Assembly (NCBI GenBank): GCA_902493275.1
Contig: CABUOQ010000004.1
Coordinates: 1 to 64,000 of the forward strand
DNA: 64,000 nucleotides
Direction of reading: 5' to 3'
From: an uncultured Bacillota bacterium
Lineage (GTDB): Bacteria > Bacillota_I > Bacilli_A > RFN20 > CAG-449
Notes under the pieces: generated by a model
Databases searched by the model: none
Seen by the model: only the letters and a program-made list of their open reading frames with translations
What the model was told of the DNA's origin: nothing
Program-made: the position numbers and the translations under genes
Part shown: piece after piece, positions 44,839 to 54,431 of the stretch
Numbering within the stretch: position 1 is the first letter of the stretch
Layout of the letters: each line of letters opens with the position of its first letter

Positions 44839-46704
44839 TTATTTAGCAGCGCTAAAACTCATAGAAATTTGGAATTGTCCCCAATTTTGAATTGAATTCC
44901 AGAAAGTAGCTAATGAAATATTCAAACTATATTGTCTGTTTTTAAGAGTTACATTTTTCCAATAGTTGTAAGTTGGAGTTTCAGTATCTCCAGTATCAGT
45001 TTTATTAAAACCAGCTGCAACTAAGGCTGCACCATAACTATCTAATAAAGCTAATGTATCATCTTTATCATATGTAGTAAAGAAAATGACTGGTGCTGAT
45101 GGTGATGAAATATCACAACTAATATTAGAGCAATATGTTACTGTAGGAATTGAGTCTAATATTTCTTTGGTAAATGTCTTTTGAACAGAAGCAAGAGTCT
45201 CTTCGTTATTTGATAATAATTGTGACCACGTTAATCCTTCTGTAGTTTCAAAAGTATTCTCGTTAGTAATCATTTTTTCTACTTCGCCAAATTTTGTATA
45301 ATTTACATCAAGAACTAATCCTTGATCTTTAGTAGCAGAAGTCTCATTGTGAATGTTTATTTTATCTTTTTCAATAGTTATAGTTAAATAAATTAATCTA
45401 TCTGTATAACCATCAGCATCGAAAGGTGTAAAAACATCATCATAATTATCTAATGAAATCTTAATATCATTATTTAATTTGTAAATTGCTTTATCAGCAG
45501 TTGAAGCAGAATCTTTAACAAATAAAACAGAAGATAAATCAAATGATGGTAATATAGTTTCTTCTAAAGAACCAGCATATGCATAATCAACATAGTATTT
45601 ACCTTCAATCGGTGTTAAACCTAATTTACATGGTTCGCCATCAATTTCATATTCTTGATATGCATAACTCATGTATTTCTTACCGTTTGCATTATAATAA
45701 TCATAAACAACAGATTCTTTATTGTAGAAGTCTGCTACATATTTACCTTGTGAAACCATTCTCTCTGAATTAAAGTTAAATGCAAATTGTGTTTCTTCTA
45801 AATGATAGTTTTGAGCACGTAATTTTTCCATTGCCTCCTCAAACACTTCATCAGTTTCACCGGCTATTGGTGTTACATAATCAATAACATCTGCTCCTGA
45901 ATCTAAGAAATAGCCATATGAATGTTTATAAACTGTAGAATCAGTTGAAGAAACAGCAACATATTCTAATTCATATCCAGTTACTTTATCTCCGTTTGTT
46001 AATAAATAAAAATTATCAAAAGTAGCTGTAGTTCTTTTATCATCACAATATAATTGCTTATCAAGTCTTGCATAAATTTCATCTACCAATTCACTGTCTA
46101 AATCAGATTCAATATTTAATCTGAACTTATTTTCATCGCCTACACGTTCAAAATAGTTAGCGTTTAAGAGTAAGAAAACATTTGAATAATATCCTTCCTC
46201 CCATGTCATATGTATTTCTTCATAAGAATGGATATCTGTTCCCATAACAGGTGTGTAAAGTGGTTTGTTTCCAACGCTTAGTCCTACATCATATAACATT
46301 TTTTCAGTTTCGTCTGGTTTTGGCTGATAATGATAGTGATTAGCTAATTTTGAATTAGAAATGTCTTCAATATCTTTGTTTCCACTAGGGTAATACATAT
46401 CTTCTTCAAAGTTAAATTCATTACACTTTGAAAAAATTACTGCTGTGGAAGGTGTACCAGTTTCATATTCGGTCATTCTTATAGTTTTACTAGAATATCC
46501 TTCTTTTAATGAAGATAACATTTGATCAGTCAAATTCTCTGTACGAATAAATTCACTCTCTTCTATGCTACCTTCCGACACTGATACTGATGATGTCGAA
46601 GTAGATGATGACGCTGATGATTGTGTTGATGATGTAGTTTCAACATTACAACTAAATAACATAGCTGTAGATAAGATTGCGATTAACGCATGCTTTTTTT
46701 TCAT
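44839..46704 (-). CDS. Surface lipoprotein, paralog 1 of 3
   Basis: The 621-aa first gene of the operon. It has lipobox LFSC (Cys19), a Ser/Thr/Val linker (about 21-50), then LTDQMLSSLKEGYSSKTI and LRAQNYHLEE, both shared with the next gene. AAGGGGGA lies before the ATG. The intergenic spacings (11 and 28 bases) indicate one transcript. The tandem arrangement points to gene duplication and divergence of a surface protein with unknown ligand. Confidence 0.65.
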   Translation of the reverse strand: MKKKHALIAILSTAMLFSCNVETTSSTQSSASSSTSTSSVSVSEGSIEESEFIRTENLTDQMLSSLKEGYSSKTIRMTEYETGTPSTAVIFSKCNEFNFEEDMYYPSGNKDIEDISNSKLANHYHYQPKPDETEKMLYDVGLSVGNKPLYTPVMGTDIHSYEEIHMTWEEGYYSNVFLLLNANYFERVGDENKFRLNIESDLDSELVDEIYARLDKQLYCDDKRTTATFDNFYLLTNGDKVTGYELEYVAVSSTDSTVYKHSYGYFLDSGADVIDYVTPIAGETDEVFEEAMEKLRAQNYHLEETQFAFNFNSERMVSQGKYVADFYNKESVVYDYYNANGKKYMSYAYQEYEIDGEPCKLGLTPIEGKYYVDYAYAGSLEETILPSFDLSSVLFVKDSASTADKAIYKLNNDIKISLDNYDDVFTPFDADGYTDRLIYLTITIEKDKINIHNETSATKDQGLVLDVNYTKFGEVEKMITNENTFETTEGLTWSQLLSNNEETLASVQKTFTKEILDSIPTVTYCSNISCDISSPSAPVIFFTTYDKDDTLALLDSYGAALVAAGFNKTDTGDTETPTYNYWKNVTLKNRQYSLNISLATFWNSIQNWGQFQISMSFSAAK

Positions 46705-46928
46705 TGTTTTCCCCCTTAAGATGCAAATAAATTTAAATAAAATAAAAATATTAATATAAATATATTTATTTTTTAATTCATTATGCTAAAAAAACTCTTA
46801 TGTCAAAATAAGGATATAAATATTATTTAATAAATTTATAATTAATTTAACTAAGAATAAAAAGTTTTTTAACTTTTATTGAAGATATTATATTAAGATT
46901 GAAATAACAAGTAAAGTTTTTTTTTAAT

Positions 46929-47681
46929 CTATTGCGATTTCATCTTTTTCTTAAAGATAAATATTGCCAATAAATATATTATTGCTGTATAAATCAATAT
47001 AATAATTAATGGCAAAATAACATCATCAAATAAATTATTACTGCCATTTACAATGCTTTGAATAAAAGTAGATGCGTTTCTAAATGGTAAAACATTCATA
47101 GCTACAATCATTTCTTGAGGAATTCCCTCAAGTGGAAACCACATTCCAGATAAAATTGATTGACCACATATTATAATTGATGAAACCCCACCAATGCTTT
47201 TAATGTTACATATTGAGCCAAAAAGTATTCCAAATCCAATAAACAAAAATGAAGTTATCATTGATCCTAGTATCCCATATATAATATTAACGCTCCAAAA
47301 ACTAGAATTGATAATTCCTCCAATGACAAAAAACAAAGTCGATTGAATAAAAATGATTGGAATTAATGATAAAATATATCCAAAAATGAACTCATAAGAT
47401 TTTGTCTCTGTGACATAAAGACGTGTTAAAAATGAAGTAGCACGATCATTGGCAATTAATATTCCTATGAATAAAGATAAAAATGATTGAGAAAAACTAA
47501 CAATAGCCGGAACAAGGTATTGAATATTAAATTGAGGTGTTAAAGAATGAAATAAATAATAGAATAAAACTAACAAAACTAAAGGCATCAGACCCATGAA
47601 AATTAAACTTAATGGATCACGTATTATCTCTTTAAAATTTCTTTTTGCTAAGACAAAAATTCTATGAATTGATTTAGACAT
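46929..47681 (-). CDS. ABC-2 type transporter permease
   Basis: A 250-aa membrane protein with six helices of the ABC-2 (NodJ/DrrB-like) type, including the GMWFPLEGIP loop near the fifth helix. It is the permease of an exporter with the ATPase encoded upstream (8-base overlap). The cargo is unknown; drugs or lipids are common for the family. Confidence 0.88.
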   Translation of the reverse strand: MSKSIHRIFVLAKRNFKEIIRDPLSLIFMGLMPLVLLVLFYYLFHSLTPQFNIQYLVPAIVSFSQSFLSLFIGILIANDRATSFLTRLYVTETKSYEFIFGYILSLIPIIFIQSTLFFVIGGIINSSFWSVNIIYGILGSMITSFLFIGFGILFGSICNIKSIGGVSSIIICGQSILSGMWFPLEGIPQEMIVAMNVLPFRNASTFIQSIVNGSNNLFDDVILPLIIILIYTAIIYLLAIFIFKKKMKSQ

Positions 47682-48408
47682 TTAATCCCCCTCCTGAAAC
47701 AACACTAATAAAGGCTTCTTCTATATTTTGCTTTTTTGTCGTCTCAAATAATTCATACTTAGTACCAACGAATAATAATTTTCCATCCTTCATGATACCT
47801 ATTCTATCTGCGAGAGCTTCTGCTTCTTCCATATAATGAGTTGTAAGAATTATTGTCATCTGTTTTTTTAATTTATTAATAACATTCCATAATTCACGTC
47901 TTGCAATTACATCTAGTCCAAGCGTTGGTTCATCGAGAAATAATATTTTTGGATTGCCAATTAAACTTAATGCAATTGAAAGTTTTCTTTGATAACCACC
48001 AGAAAGTTGATCTGCTCTTTTGTTAGCAACTTTTCGTAGTTCTAATTTGTCATATAAAAATTCTTTTATCTGCGCTATTTCGTTTTTATCTTTTCCTTTT
48101 AATTCAGCATAAAAAACTATATTTTCTTCAACAGTCAATTTTCTAGCCACTGCGGTTTCTTGCATTGAAATATCTAATAATGGCTTGATACTATCCATTT
48201 GCGTTTTAATTGACTTACCGAAAATAAACGCATCTCCTTCAGTTAGAGCAGTTAATCCTGTTAACATTTTTATTGTTGTAGTTTTACCTGCTCCATTGAC
48301 ACCTAATAAAGCAAATAACTCGCCATCATTTATAATTAAATCAAGGTGATTAACCGCCACAGTATCCTTAAATTTTTTATATAAATTATTAATTACTATT
48401 GCTTCCAT
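47674..48408 (-). CDS. ABC transporter ATP-binding protein
   Basis: A 244-aa ATPase. Walker A is GVNGAGKTTT, the signature LSGGYQRKLSIAL and Walker B ILFLDEPTLGLD, with the H-loop in LTTHYMEEAEA. It belongs to the DrrA/NodI-like class that partners ABC-2 permeases. The start overlaps the AbrB-like gene by 13 bases. Confidence 0.92.
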   Translation of the reverse strand: MEAIVINNLYKKFKDTVAVNHLDLIINDGELFALLGVNGAGKTTTIKMLTGLTALTEGDAFIFGKSIKTQMDSIKPLLDISMQETAVARKLTVEENIVFYAELKGKDKNEIAQIKEFLYDKLELRKVANKRADQLSGGYQRKLSIALSLIGNPKILFLDEPTLGLDVIARRELWNVINKLKKQMTIILTTHYMEEAEALADRIGIMKDGKLLFVGTKYELFETTKKQNIEEAFISVVSGGGLNV

Positions 48409-48602
48409 TTGAAATCACCCATTAATTTATAAAATTCTGTATCTTTAACTATCGCAAGACCACGATTAATATCTCCCATAACCATAAGAGTGTCTCCCTC
48501 TTTAATATCAAACATTTTTCGAGCTTCGATAGGTATAGTAATTTGACCTTTAGGTCCAACTTTTACACTAACAATAAATTTATCATTTTCTATGCTTTTC
48601 AT
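48396..48602 (-). CDS. AbrB/SpoVT-type small DNA-binding regulator
   Basis: A 68-aa swapped-hairpin regulator with KVGPKGQITIPIEARKMFDIKEGD, the classic AbrB-like N-terminal fold. It is the first gene of the exporter operon, so it probably controls its own transcription. No toxin gene follows, so an antitoxin role is unlikely. Confidence 0.88.
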   Translation of the reverse strand: MKSIENDKFIVSVKVGPKGQITIPIEARKMFDIKEGDTLMVMGDINRGLAIVKDTEFYKLMGDFKWKQ

Positions 48603-48626
48603 TTTTTCTTACCTTTCTTACTTTTT

Positions 48627-48655
48627 ATATTATTCTTAGTCTATTTTTATGTCAA
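48627..48655 (-). promoter_or_regulatory. Promoter of the AbrB/ABC exporter operon
   Basis: On the minus strand, consensus TTGACA (48650-48655), a 17-bp spacer and TAATAT (48627-48632). GAAAGGTAAG and the ATG at 48602 follow. Confidence 0.75.
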
Positions 48656-48736
48656 GCAAACATTTAAACAATTTTAAAATCTGAAATCAATAAAAGATTA
48701 ATTTCATTTAAAATTCTTATATTTACCTCATATATA

Positions 48737-49654
48737 TTATTTATTATTTTGCTTATTCTTAAAGTTTAATCTATATTGAGAAGGAGTTAATCCCAATTTC
48801 ATTTTAAAAAGATTATTTAATGGTTGAAAAGAGTTGAATCCAACTTCATATGCTATCTTTTTGACAGAATAATCAGTTGATTCTAAATATGTTTGAGCCA
48901 TATCAAAGCGTATCTCATTTAAATAATTAATTGGAGTTGTACCAATATATTTATAAAAAAGTCTTATAAAATAATACTTAGACATATTTACAAGTTTAGA
49001 TAATTCATCAATGGTAATATTTTTATCAAAATTATTTTTTATATATTCAATAACAATTTTAATACTATTAGGATACGTTGGTTTAAGTTTTTCAATATGA
49101 CGTTCAATAGATCTCGATAAAGAATAAATAATTGAAGAAATGAATTCTTTTTGATCATCAGTGATAACATTAACATATAAATTAGTACCTACTACCTTGC
49201 AGTTATTTTTAGATAGCATATCTAAAATACTATTAATTTTTTCAACAAAATCTTTACCATCATAATTATGATAAACATTTCCATCGACATAAGAACAAAA
49301 ATGCTGATACAACGCTTTTAAACTAGGACCATTAGTGTGAATATAGTAAAATGTCCAAGGATCATCTCCATTATTTTTAAAAGTGTGTGGTTTATTACAA
49401 TCAATAAAGAGTAAATCATTGGTTTTCATATTATATTCTCTTTTTTCATAAGAGACCGTACCCTCACCAGAAAGAGTTAATGTCAACAAAAAATTGTTAT
49501 AATCCTTTCTTTTAATAAAATATTCTTTTTTAGCTTTTTCATATCCAACCATATAGGAATAAAACATTGTATAGCTTTCTTCAAGATACTGAATAACGTA
49601 ATTTTTAGAGCCTTCTTCAAATTTTAAAACAAAAACATCATCATATTCTTTCAT
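48737..49654 (-). CDS. AraC family regulator
   Basis: A 305-aa regulator. An N-terminal cupin-like domain (about 20-150, with TNDLLFIDCNKPHTF) is followed by a C-terminal pair of helix-turn-helix motifs (about 205-300), including IDELSKLVNMSKYYFIRLF and VGFNSFQPLNNLFK. Such regulators usually sense sugars. It is transcribed divergently from the SGNH lipoprotein gene at 49759, which is its likely target. Confidence 0.92.
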   Translation of the reverse strand: MKEYDDVFVLKFEEGSKNYVIQYLEESYTMFYSYMVGYEKAKKEYFIKRKDYNNFLLTLTLSGEGTVSYEKREYNMKTNDLLFIDCNKPHTFKNNGDDPWTFYYIHTNGPSLKALYQHFCSYVDGNVYHNYDGKDFVEKINSILDMLSKNNCKVVGTNLYVNVITDDQKEFISSIIYSLSRSIERHIEKLKPTYPNSIKIVIEYIKNNFDKNITIDELSKLVNMSKYYFIRLFYKYIGTTPINYLNEIRFDMAQTYLESTDYSVKKIAYEVGFNSFQPLNNLFKMKLGLTPSQYRLNFKNKQNNK

Positions 49655-49657
49655 ATA

Positions 49658-49721
49658 GCAATATTATATATCTATTTAGCAATTTTGAAAATTGTAAAGA
49701 GCGTTTTTATGCAATATTATA
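49658..49721. promoter_or_regulatory. Divergent control region with paired direct repeats
   Basis: GCAATATTATA occurs at 49658-49668 and 49711-49721, 53 bp apart (about five helical turns). The right copy overlaps the -10 TATTAT (49715-49720) of a promoter whose -35 is TTGTAA (49692-49697, 17-bp spacer). This fits a pair of AraC-type sites. Confidence 0.5.
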
Positions 49722-49758
49722 AACTATGATAATACAAAATAGAAAGGATAAAAGCCGC

Positions 49759-51978
49759 ATGAGAAAATCTTTGAAAACGTTGCTTATATCTATATTATTG
49801 CTAAGTGGGTGTACAAGTAACGTCATTTCTTCATCTAACCAAATCAGTTCATCTAGTTCTATTGAATCTCAATCTAGTAGTAACTCTTCATCTTATAGTG
49901 AATCAAGTTCAATGAGTTCATCAACAAGTTCAGAAGAGCCCGTGATTGATTATTCAATTCTATCTGGCAATTTTATAAATAAAGCTGATAGTATTATCTC
50001 TAGCGATTATAATTCATTATTGATTTTAAATGAAAGTTTAGGAAATGGTTCCTTCACCGCAACAATCTCAATTAATGATGCATTTTCAAATAATGGAATT
50101 GCTTTTGATATAGATAACGAAGCCAATATCTATTATGTCTTTGGAATAAATATTGCTAAAGAACTATATGTAAATAAATATGATAACGGGAACTATGAAA
50201 ATATTATATCTTATAAAGGATACTCTTTAGAAAAAGAAACTAAACTCACAATCTATAGAAATATTGATAAAAACATTATGCAATTATATGTTGACAATAA
50301 TTATCTAGATACTTTTGAATTAAATATTTTAGGTTCTTCATCATGTGGACTATATGCTGGTGGCATGGAAACAATTTATAGTGATATTTCTTTGGTCAAT
50401 GACATTAATATAATTGATAATAACGAAAATTCTTACGAGGTTAGAAATGGATATTTTGAAGAATATGATGAAAATAGATTAGTATCTTTATCAGACAATT
50501 CAATTTTTGTCCACAAAAGTAAAACATTATCAAATGGTGAAATTGAAGCAACTCTTAAATTAAATGGAAGACCTTCTGATAATGGATTTATCTTTGGTTT
50601 ATCAGAAAACGATCAAACATTTTATTGGGAAGCAAAAGTCTCATATTATTTTTTCTTTACTTCTCGTGATAGCTATTGTTATTTAGGAAAGGTTAATAAT
50701 GGCTCTTGGAATTTACTTCAAATTAAAACAATTAAAGGTTTTGATCATGCTGGTCAATATCGTTTAAAAGTAGTTAAAAACGAAAATAATATTTATTGTT
50801 ATATTGATGATATTTTATATTTTGTCTACACCGATAAGAATCCTCTTCCTGGAGTCGGCGTTGGTTTAAGAGCCGGATCAGATAATATCATATATGATAA
50901 CATCATCATAAATAATACTGATAATTTAACTGCTGATTGCAAAGATTACGATATATATCATGGTTCCTTTAAACAGATAGGTGACGCTATTGTTTCTAAC
51001 GATAATAACTCTATTGCAATAAATAAATCAAAAAAATTATTTAATGGAACTATCACCACTTCTTTTGCACCAAACAATAGTCAAGATGATGGCATAATTT
51101 TTAGAGTAAGTAAACCAGATATTCCTCAATTCTACGAAGAAGAACAGGGTTTATCATATTATTGGCTTTATTTTGCTAGAACTGGAAAAGTATGCTTTGC
51201 CCGTTATGAAAATGGAGTCGTTATAAAACAAATGGAAAAATATATTCCTGCTGGTTCTGCAGCTAGTGCTGGATATCAAGTTAAGATTATCTTAGATAAT
51301 CAAAATGTTTATTGCTATTTTGATGGCCGATTAGCATTTACTTATCATGATGAAAATTATCTTAAAGGTGATCTTATAGGAATAAAAGCCAATGGCAAAG
51401 AAAGTGTATTTAACGCATTCAAATTATCAGACAATCAAACTAAAGAAACAAATGAAGTCTTAATCTTTGGTCATTCATACACTGATTTTTGGCATACATA
51501 TAAGCAAGATTTTCCAAATTATAAAGACATAAACAACATTGGAATTGGTGGTACTATCGCTTATCATTGGCAAAAAGAATATATTAATGAAGTCATTGAA
51601 TACCAGCCAAATTTAGGTATTTATTGGATAGGAATAAATGATTTATCAGGAAATATTGCTCCTATTACAGTTTATGAGCAAGTAAAAGATACTCTTACAA
51701 CTATCAAAAAAGCTCTACCAGAATTTAAAGTTATATTATTAGGAGTAAATCAGTGCCCAGCAAGAACTAATATTATCTCTCAAATAAGTCAAACTAATGT
51801 TTACTATGCTCAATTAGAAGAAGAGTTTGACTGGATTAGCTATGTCAATGTTGAATATTTATATTGTGACTCTAATGATAAACCTATTTCAGTATATTTT
51901 ACTGATGGCCTACATTTAACTCATGAAGCTTATTTAATGGCAGTTTCAGAGATAAATAAAAAACTAGCTGAAAAATAA
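49759..51978 (+). CDS. Lipoprotein with three lectin-like modules and SGNH hydrolase domain
   Basis: A 739-aa lipoprotein; the ATG at 49759 is used because AGAAAGGA precedes it. Lipobox LLSGC is followed by a Ser linker (about 23-60). Three related beta-sandwich modules follow (each with a pattern like NGFIF..., YCYIDD and GLYAG/VGLRAG/IGIKANG), probably glycan-binding. The C-terminal ~180 residues are an SGNH esterase domain with GHSYTDF at the nucleophile position (His for the usual Asp), GIGG, GIND and DGLHL. It would remove acyl groups from glycans. It follows a divergent AraC gene. Confidence 0.8.
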   Translation: MRKSLKTLLISILLLSGCTSNVISSSNQISSSSSIESQSSSNSSSYSESSSMSSSTSSEEPVIDYSILSGNFINKADSIISSDYNSLLILNESLGNGSFTATISINDAFSNNGIAFDIDNEANIYYVFGINIAKELYVNKYDNGNYENIISYKGYSLEKETKLTIYRNIDKNIMQLYVDNNYLDTFELNILGSSSCGLYAGGMETIYSDISLVNDINIIDNNENSYEVRNGYFEEYDENRLVSLSDNSIFVHKSKTLSNGEIEATLKLNGRPSDNGFIFGLSENDQTFYWEAKVSYYFFFTSRDSYCYLGKVNNGSWNLLQIKTIKGFDHAGQYRLKVVKNENNIYCYIDDILYFVYTDKNPLPGVGVGLRAGSDNIIYDNIIINNTDNLTADCKDYDIYHGSFKQIGDAIVSNDNNSIAINKSKKLFNGTITTSFAPNNSQDDGIIFRVSKPDIPQFYEEEQGLSYYWLYFARTGKVCFARYENGVVIKQMEKYIPAGSAASAGYQVKIILDNQNVYCYFDGRLAFTYHDENYLKGDLIGIKANGKESVFNAFKLSDNQTKETNEVLIFGHSYTDFWHTYKQDFPNYKDINNIGIGGTIAYHWQKEYINEVIEYQPNLGIYWIGINDLSGNIAPITVYEQVKDTLTTIKKALPEFKVILLGVNQCPARTNIISQISQTNVYYAQLEEEFDWISYVNVEYLYCDSNDKPISVYFTDGLHLTHEAYLMAVSEINKKLAEK

Positions 51979-52043
51979 TTCTTATCAATGATAAAGAATG
52001 GTTTCTAACATTTACCTAAAATGTTTAATTTATGGAGAAAAAT

Positions 52044-54341
52044 ATGAACAAGAAAAAAATATCAATTTTAGCCTTAATGAGCATGTTTGCTTTGATAGGC
52101 TGTAATCAAAACCCAACCTCTTCATCTTCAACAAGTGAATTTTCATCTTTAACGAGTGAATCTTCTTCAAATTCAGTTGAAAGCATCTCTTCATCTAGTG
52201 AAGTATTATCTAGTGAATTATCTTCTAGTGAAAGTATATCTAGTGAAGAATCATCTAGCGAGAGTTCTATCGACCACGAATTAGAAACTGCTAAAAAAGA
52301 AGCTCTAGAATATATTAATTCTTTAGATTTAAGCATCTATCGAGAAGAAGAAAAACAAAACATTGAAGCGATGATTGAACAATGCAAAGCAATAATTAAT
52401 AATGAAAAAGCTACTGCTGCGCAAATTAATAATGCTATTCAATCATTAAAAACTTATATTGCATCTCAAAAAACTAGCGCTCAATATGAACAAGAAGAAG
52501 AACAAGAAAGACAAAAACTTCTGTCAGAAGCAAAACAAAATAAGATTGATGAGATTCAAATTTCTGAGCCAAATCAATATCGTAGCGAAGAACTAAGTAA
52601 ATTAAATGATGAAAAAGAAAAATTAAGCAACCAAATTAATGCTTGTACGACAATTGAAGAATTAAATAGTATCGATATTTCTGCATTTCAATCATTAGTC
52701 CAAGAAACTAAAACTAATGCTGATTATTTCAAAGAAGAAATTATTAACTATCCTCTTGCAAGTGAATGGGATTTAGTAAATGAACATGCAAGTCAATGGA
52801 CATTGGGAGATAATGGCATTAATACTTGTTCAGTTGGATATTTATTAGATAGCGCTAATACATATGATGATTGCGTATTTTCATTTACATTAAATTCTTC
52901 TACTGCCGTCGGTGTAGGTGGTATTTTAAAAGCAAGACCAAACCCAACTTCAGATGGCTTAGATGGATATTTAATTAATATTTCAACTGATACTGTCAGT
53001 ACTCAATTTGTTCAAGTATATTACTTAGAAAATGCTTATTGTGGTCCAGGAGAAATCGTTAAAGCCGTTACATATATCGGCGGATGGATATATCCAGGTA
53101 GTGTTAGAGGAACAACTTTTAAAATTGAATTCAATGGTCCATCTGTTTCCATTACTACTGATGATAATAGTTCATCTGATACTATCGTAGTTGATTTAAC
53201 TAATAATGGTCAATTTCCTCTTATTAGCGATACTAACATTGGAATTCTCAATTGGGATCCAGATCGTAATTATCAAATAGATGTAAATAAACTTTATCCA
53301 TTAAATAAAACCATCAGCGGCATTGAAACAGCCAAAAAATTAGCAAATGATTATATTCAAACAGTGGATTTAAATAAATATAGAGCATCTGAAAGACAGG
53401 TAATTGAAAACGCTATTTCTTCATTAACTACTTTAATGGATAGTGAAACTACTTACGAAGAAATTCTCAATGGCTTAAATAGCTTAAAGAGTTTAATAAG
53501 TGAACAAAAAACCGATGAAGAATATACTAAAGAAGAAAATGCTAATAATTTAGCTTATGTTAAAGAAGAAAAAATTGCATCATTGCCAAGTATAACAATT
53601 AAAGAATATCCTCAAGATAGTGTAACTACTGGTCTAGCAATTATTGAAGAAGCCAAAACCGTAATTAATGCTTGCCAAAGTATTGAGGAAGTAAATGGAT
53701 TAGATTTAAGCGAATATATTTCAAGAATTAACGCTCTTACTTCTTATGCTAGTATAACTTCATCTAGCATTATCAATTCTCCAACAACTTCTGACTGGGA
53801 TTTAGTTAGAGAACATACTGCAACTTGGACATATGACGAGTCCACTCCAAACACGGTTAAAACAAATCAAGTAGGATGGCAATTAAACGATACAACTTAT
53901 GATGATTTCGATATTGTCTTCAGCGTAAATAACTCTCAAGATATTGCTAGACAAGGTATATTCCTACGTGCTAATAAATCTTCTTCTGGAGATGGTATCG
54001 ATGGATATTTAATCAATCTCGTCTCCAATGCAAATAATCAATTTATTCAAGTATGGTATATGGACGCTGCTTGGGGAAGCAATGAGCCAAACGTCGTATG
54101 TGACTATGTAGATGGATATATTCACTCATCAAGTGTTAAAGATGTGCAATTTAGAATTAGACTTGATGGAAATATGCTTTATATTTTCCTTGAACAAGAA
54201 TATCAAAGCGGAAATATTAATCCATGCTGCACGATTAATTTAGGAGTTAAACCTACTATCTATCAATCTGGCTTCATCGGAATGATTAACTGGGATGGAA
54301 CAGATGCTAATATTAATATTCATAGACTAATAAAAAAGTAA
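52044..54341 (+). CDS. Lipoprotein with duplicated helical and lectin-like modules
   Basis: A 765-aa lipoprotein; the ATG at 52044 follows GGAGA. Lipobox LIGC is followed by a Ser/Glu linker (about 24-70). A helical FIVAR-like segment and a beta-sandwich module (about 230-400) come next, and then both are repeated (about 420-590 and 600-765). The two sandwich copies share EWDLV/DWDLV at the start, DGYLINI/L and QFVQVYYLE/QFIQVWYMD. These are likely glycan-binding. It lies 65 bases after the SGNH gene, so it may share its control. Confidence 0.75.
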   Translation: MNKKKISILALMSMFALIGCNQNPTSSSSTSEFSSLTSESSSNSVESISSSSEVLSSELSSSESISSEESSSESSIDHELETAKKEALEYINSLDLSIYREEEKQNIEAMIEQCKAIINNEKATAAQINNAIQSLKTYIASQKTSAQYEQEEEQERQKLLSEAKQNKIDEIQISEPNQYRSEELSKLNDEKEKLSNQINACTTIEELNSIDISAFQSLVQETKTNADYFKEEIINYPLASEWDLVNEHASQWTLGDNGINTCSVGYLLDSANTYDDCVFSFTLNSSTAVGVGGILKARPNPTSDGLDGYLINISTDTVSTQFVQVYYLENAYCGPGEIVKAVTYIGGWIYPGSVRGTTFKIEFNGPSVSITTDDNSSSDTIVVDLTNNGQFPLISDTNIGILNWDPDRNYQIDVNKLYPLNKTISGIETAKKLANDYIQTVDLNKYRASERQVIENAISSLTTLMDSETTYEEILNGLNSLKSLISEQKTDEEYTKEENANNLAYVKEEKIASLPSITIKEYPQDSVTTGLAIIEEAKTVINACQSIEEVNGLDLSEYISRINALTSYASITSSSIINSPTTSDWDLVREHTATWTYDESTPNTVKTNQVGWQLNDTTYDDFDIVFSVNNSQDIARQGIFLRANKSSSGDGIDGYLINLVSNANNQFIQVWYMDAAWGSNEPNVVCDYVDGYIHSSSVKDVQFRIRLDGNMLYIFLEQEYQSGNINPCCTINLGVKPTIYQSGFIGMINWDGTDANINIHRLIKK

Positions 54342-54364
54342 TATTTTAGCAAAATAATTTATAA

Positions 54365-54399
54365 AAAAGAGCTATATATTTATTCAATATAGCTCTTTT
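54365..54399. terminator. Bidirectional terminator
   Basis: AAAAGAGCTATAT and ATATAGCTCTTTT form a perfect 13-bp stem around a 9-nt loop between convergent genes. Confidence 0.9.
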
Positions 54400-54431
54400 A
54401 TTATGCTTATCAACATTTTAATTTTGTCGCT

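Noticed and set aside
48396..48602. AbrB-type protein as antitoxin of a toxin-antitoxin pair
   Set aside because: It is followed by an ABC exporter, not by a PIN or MazF toxin.
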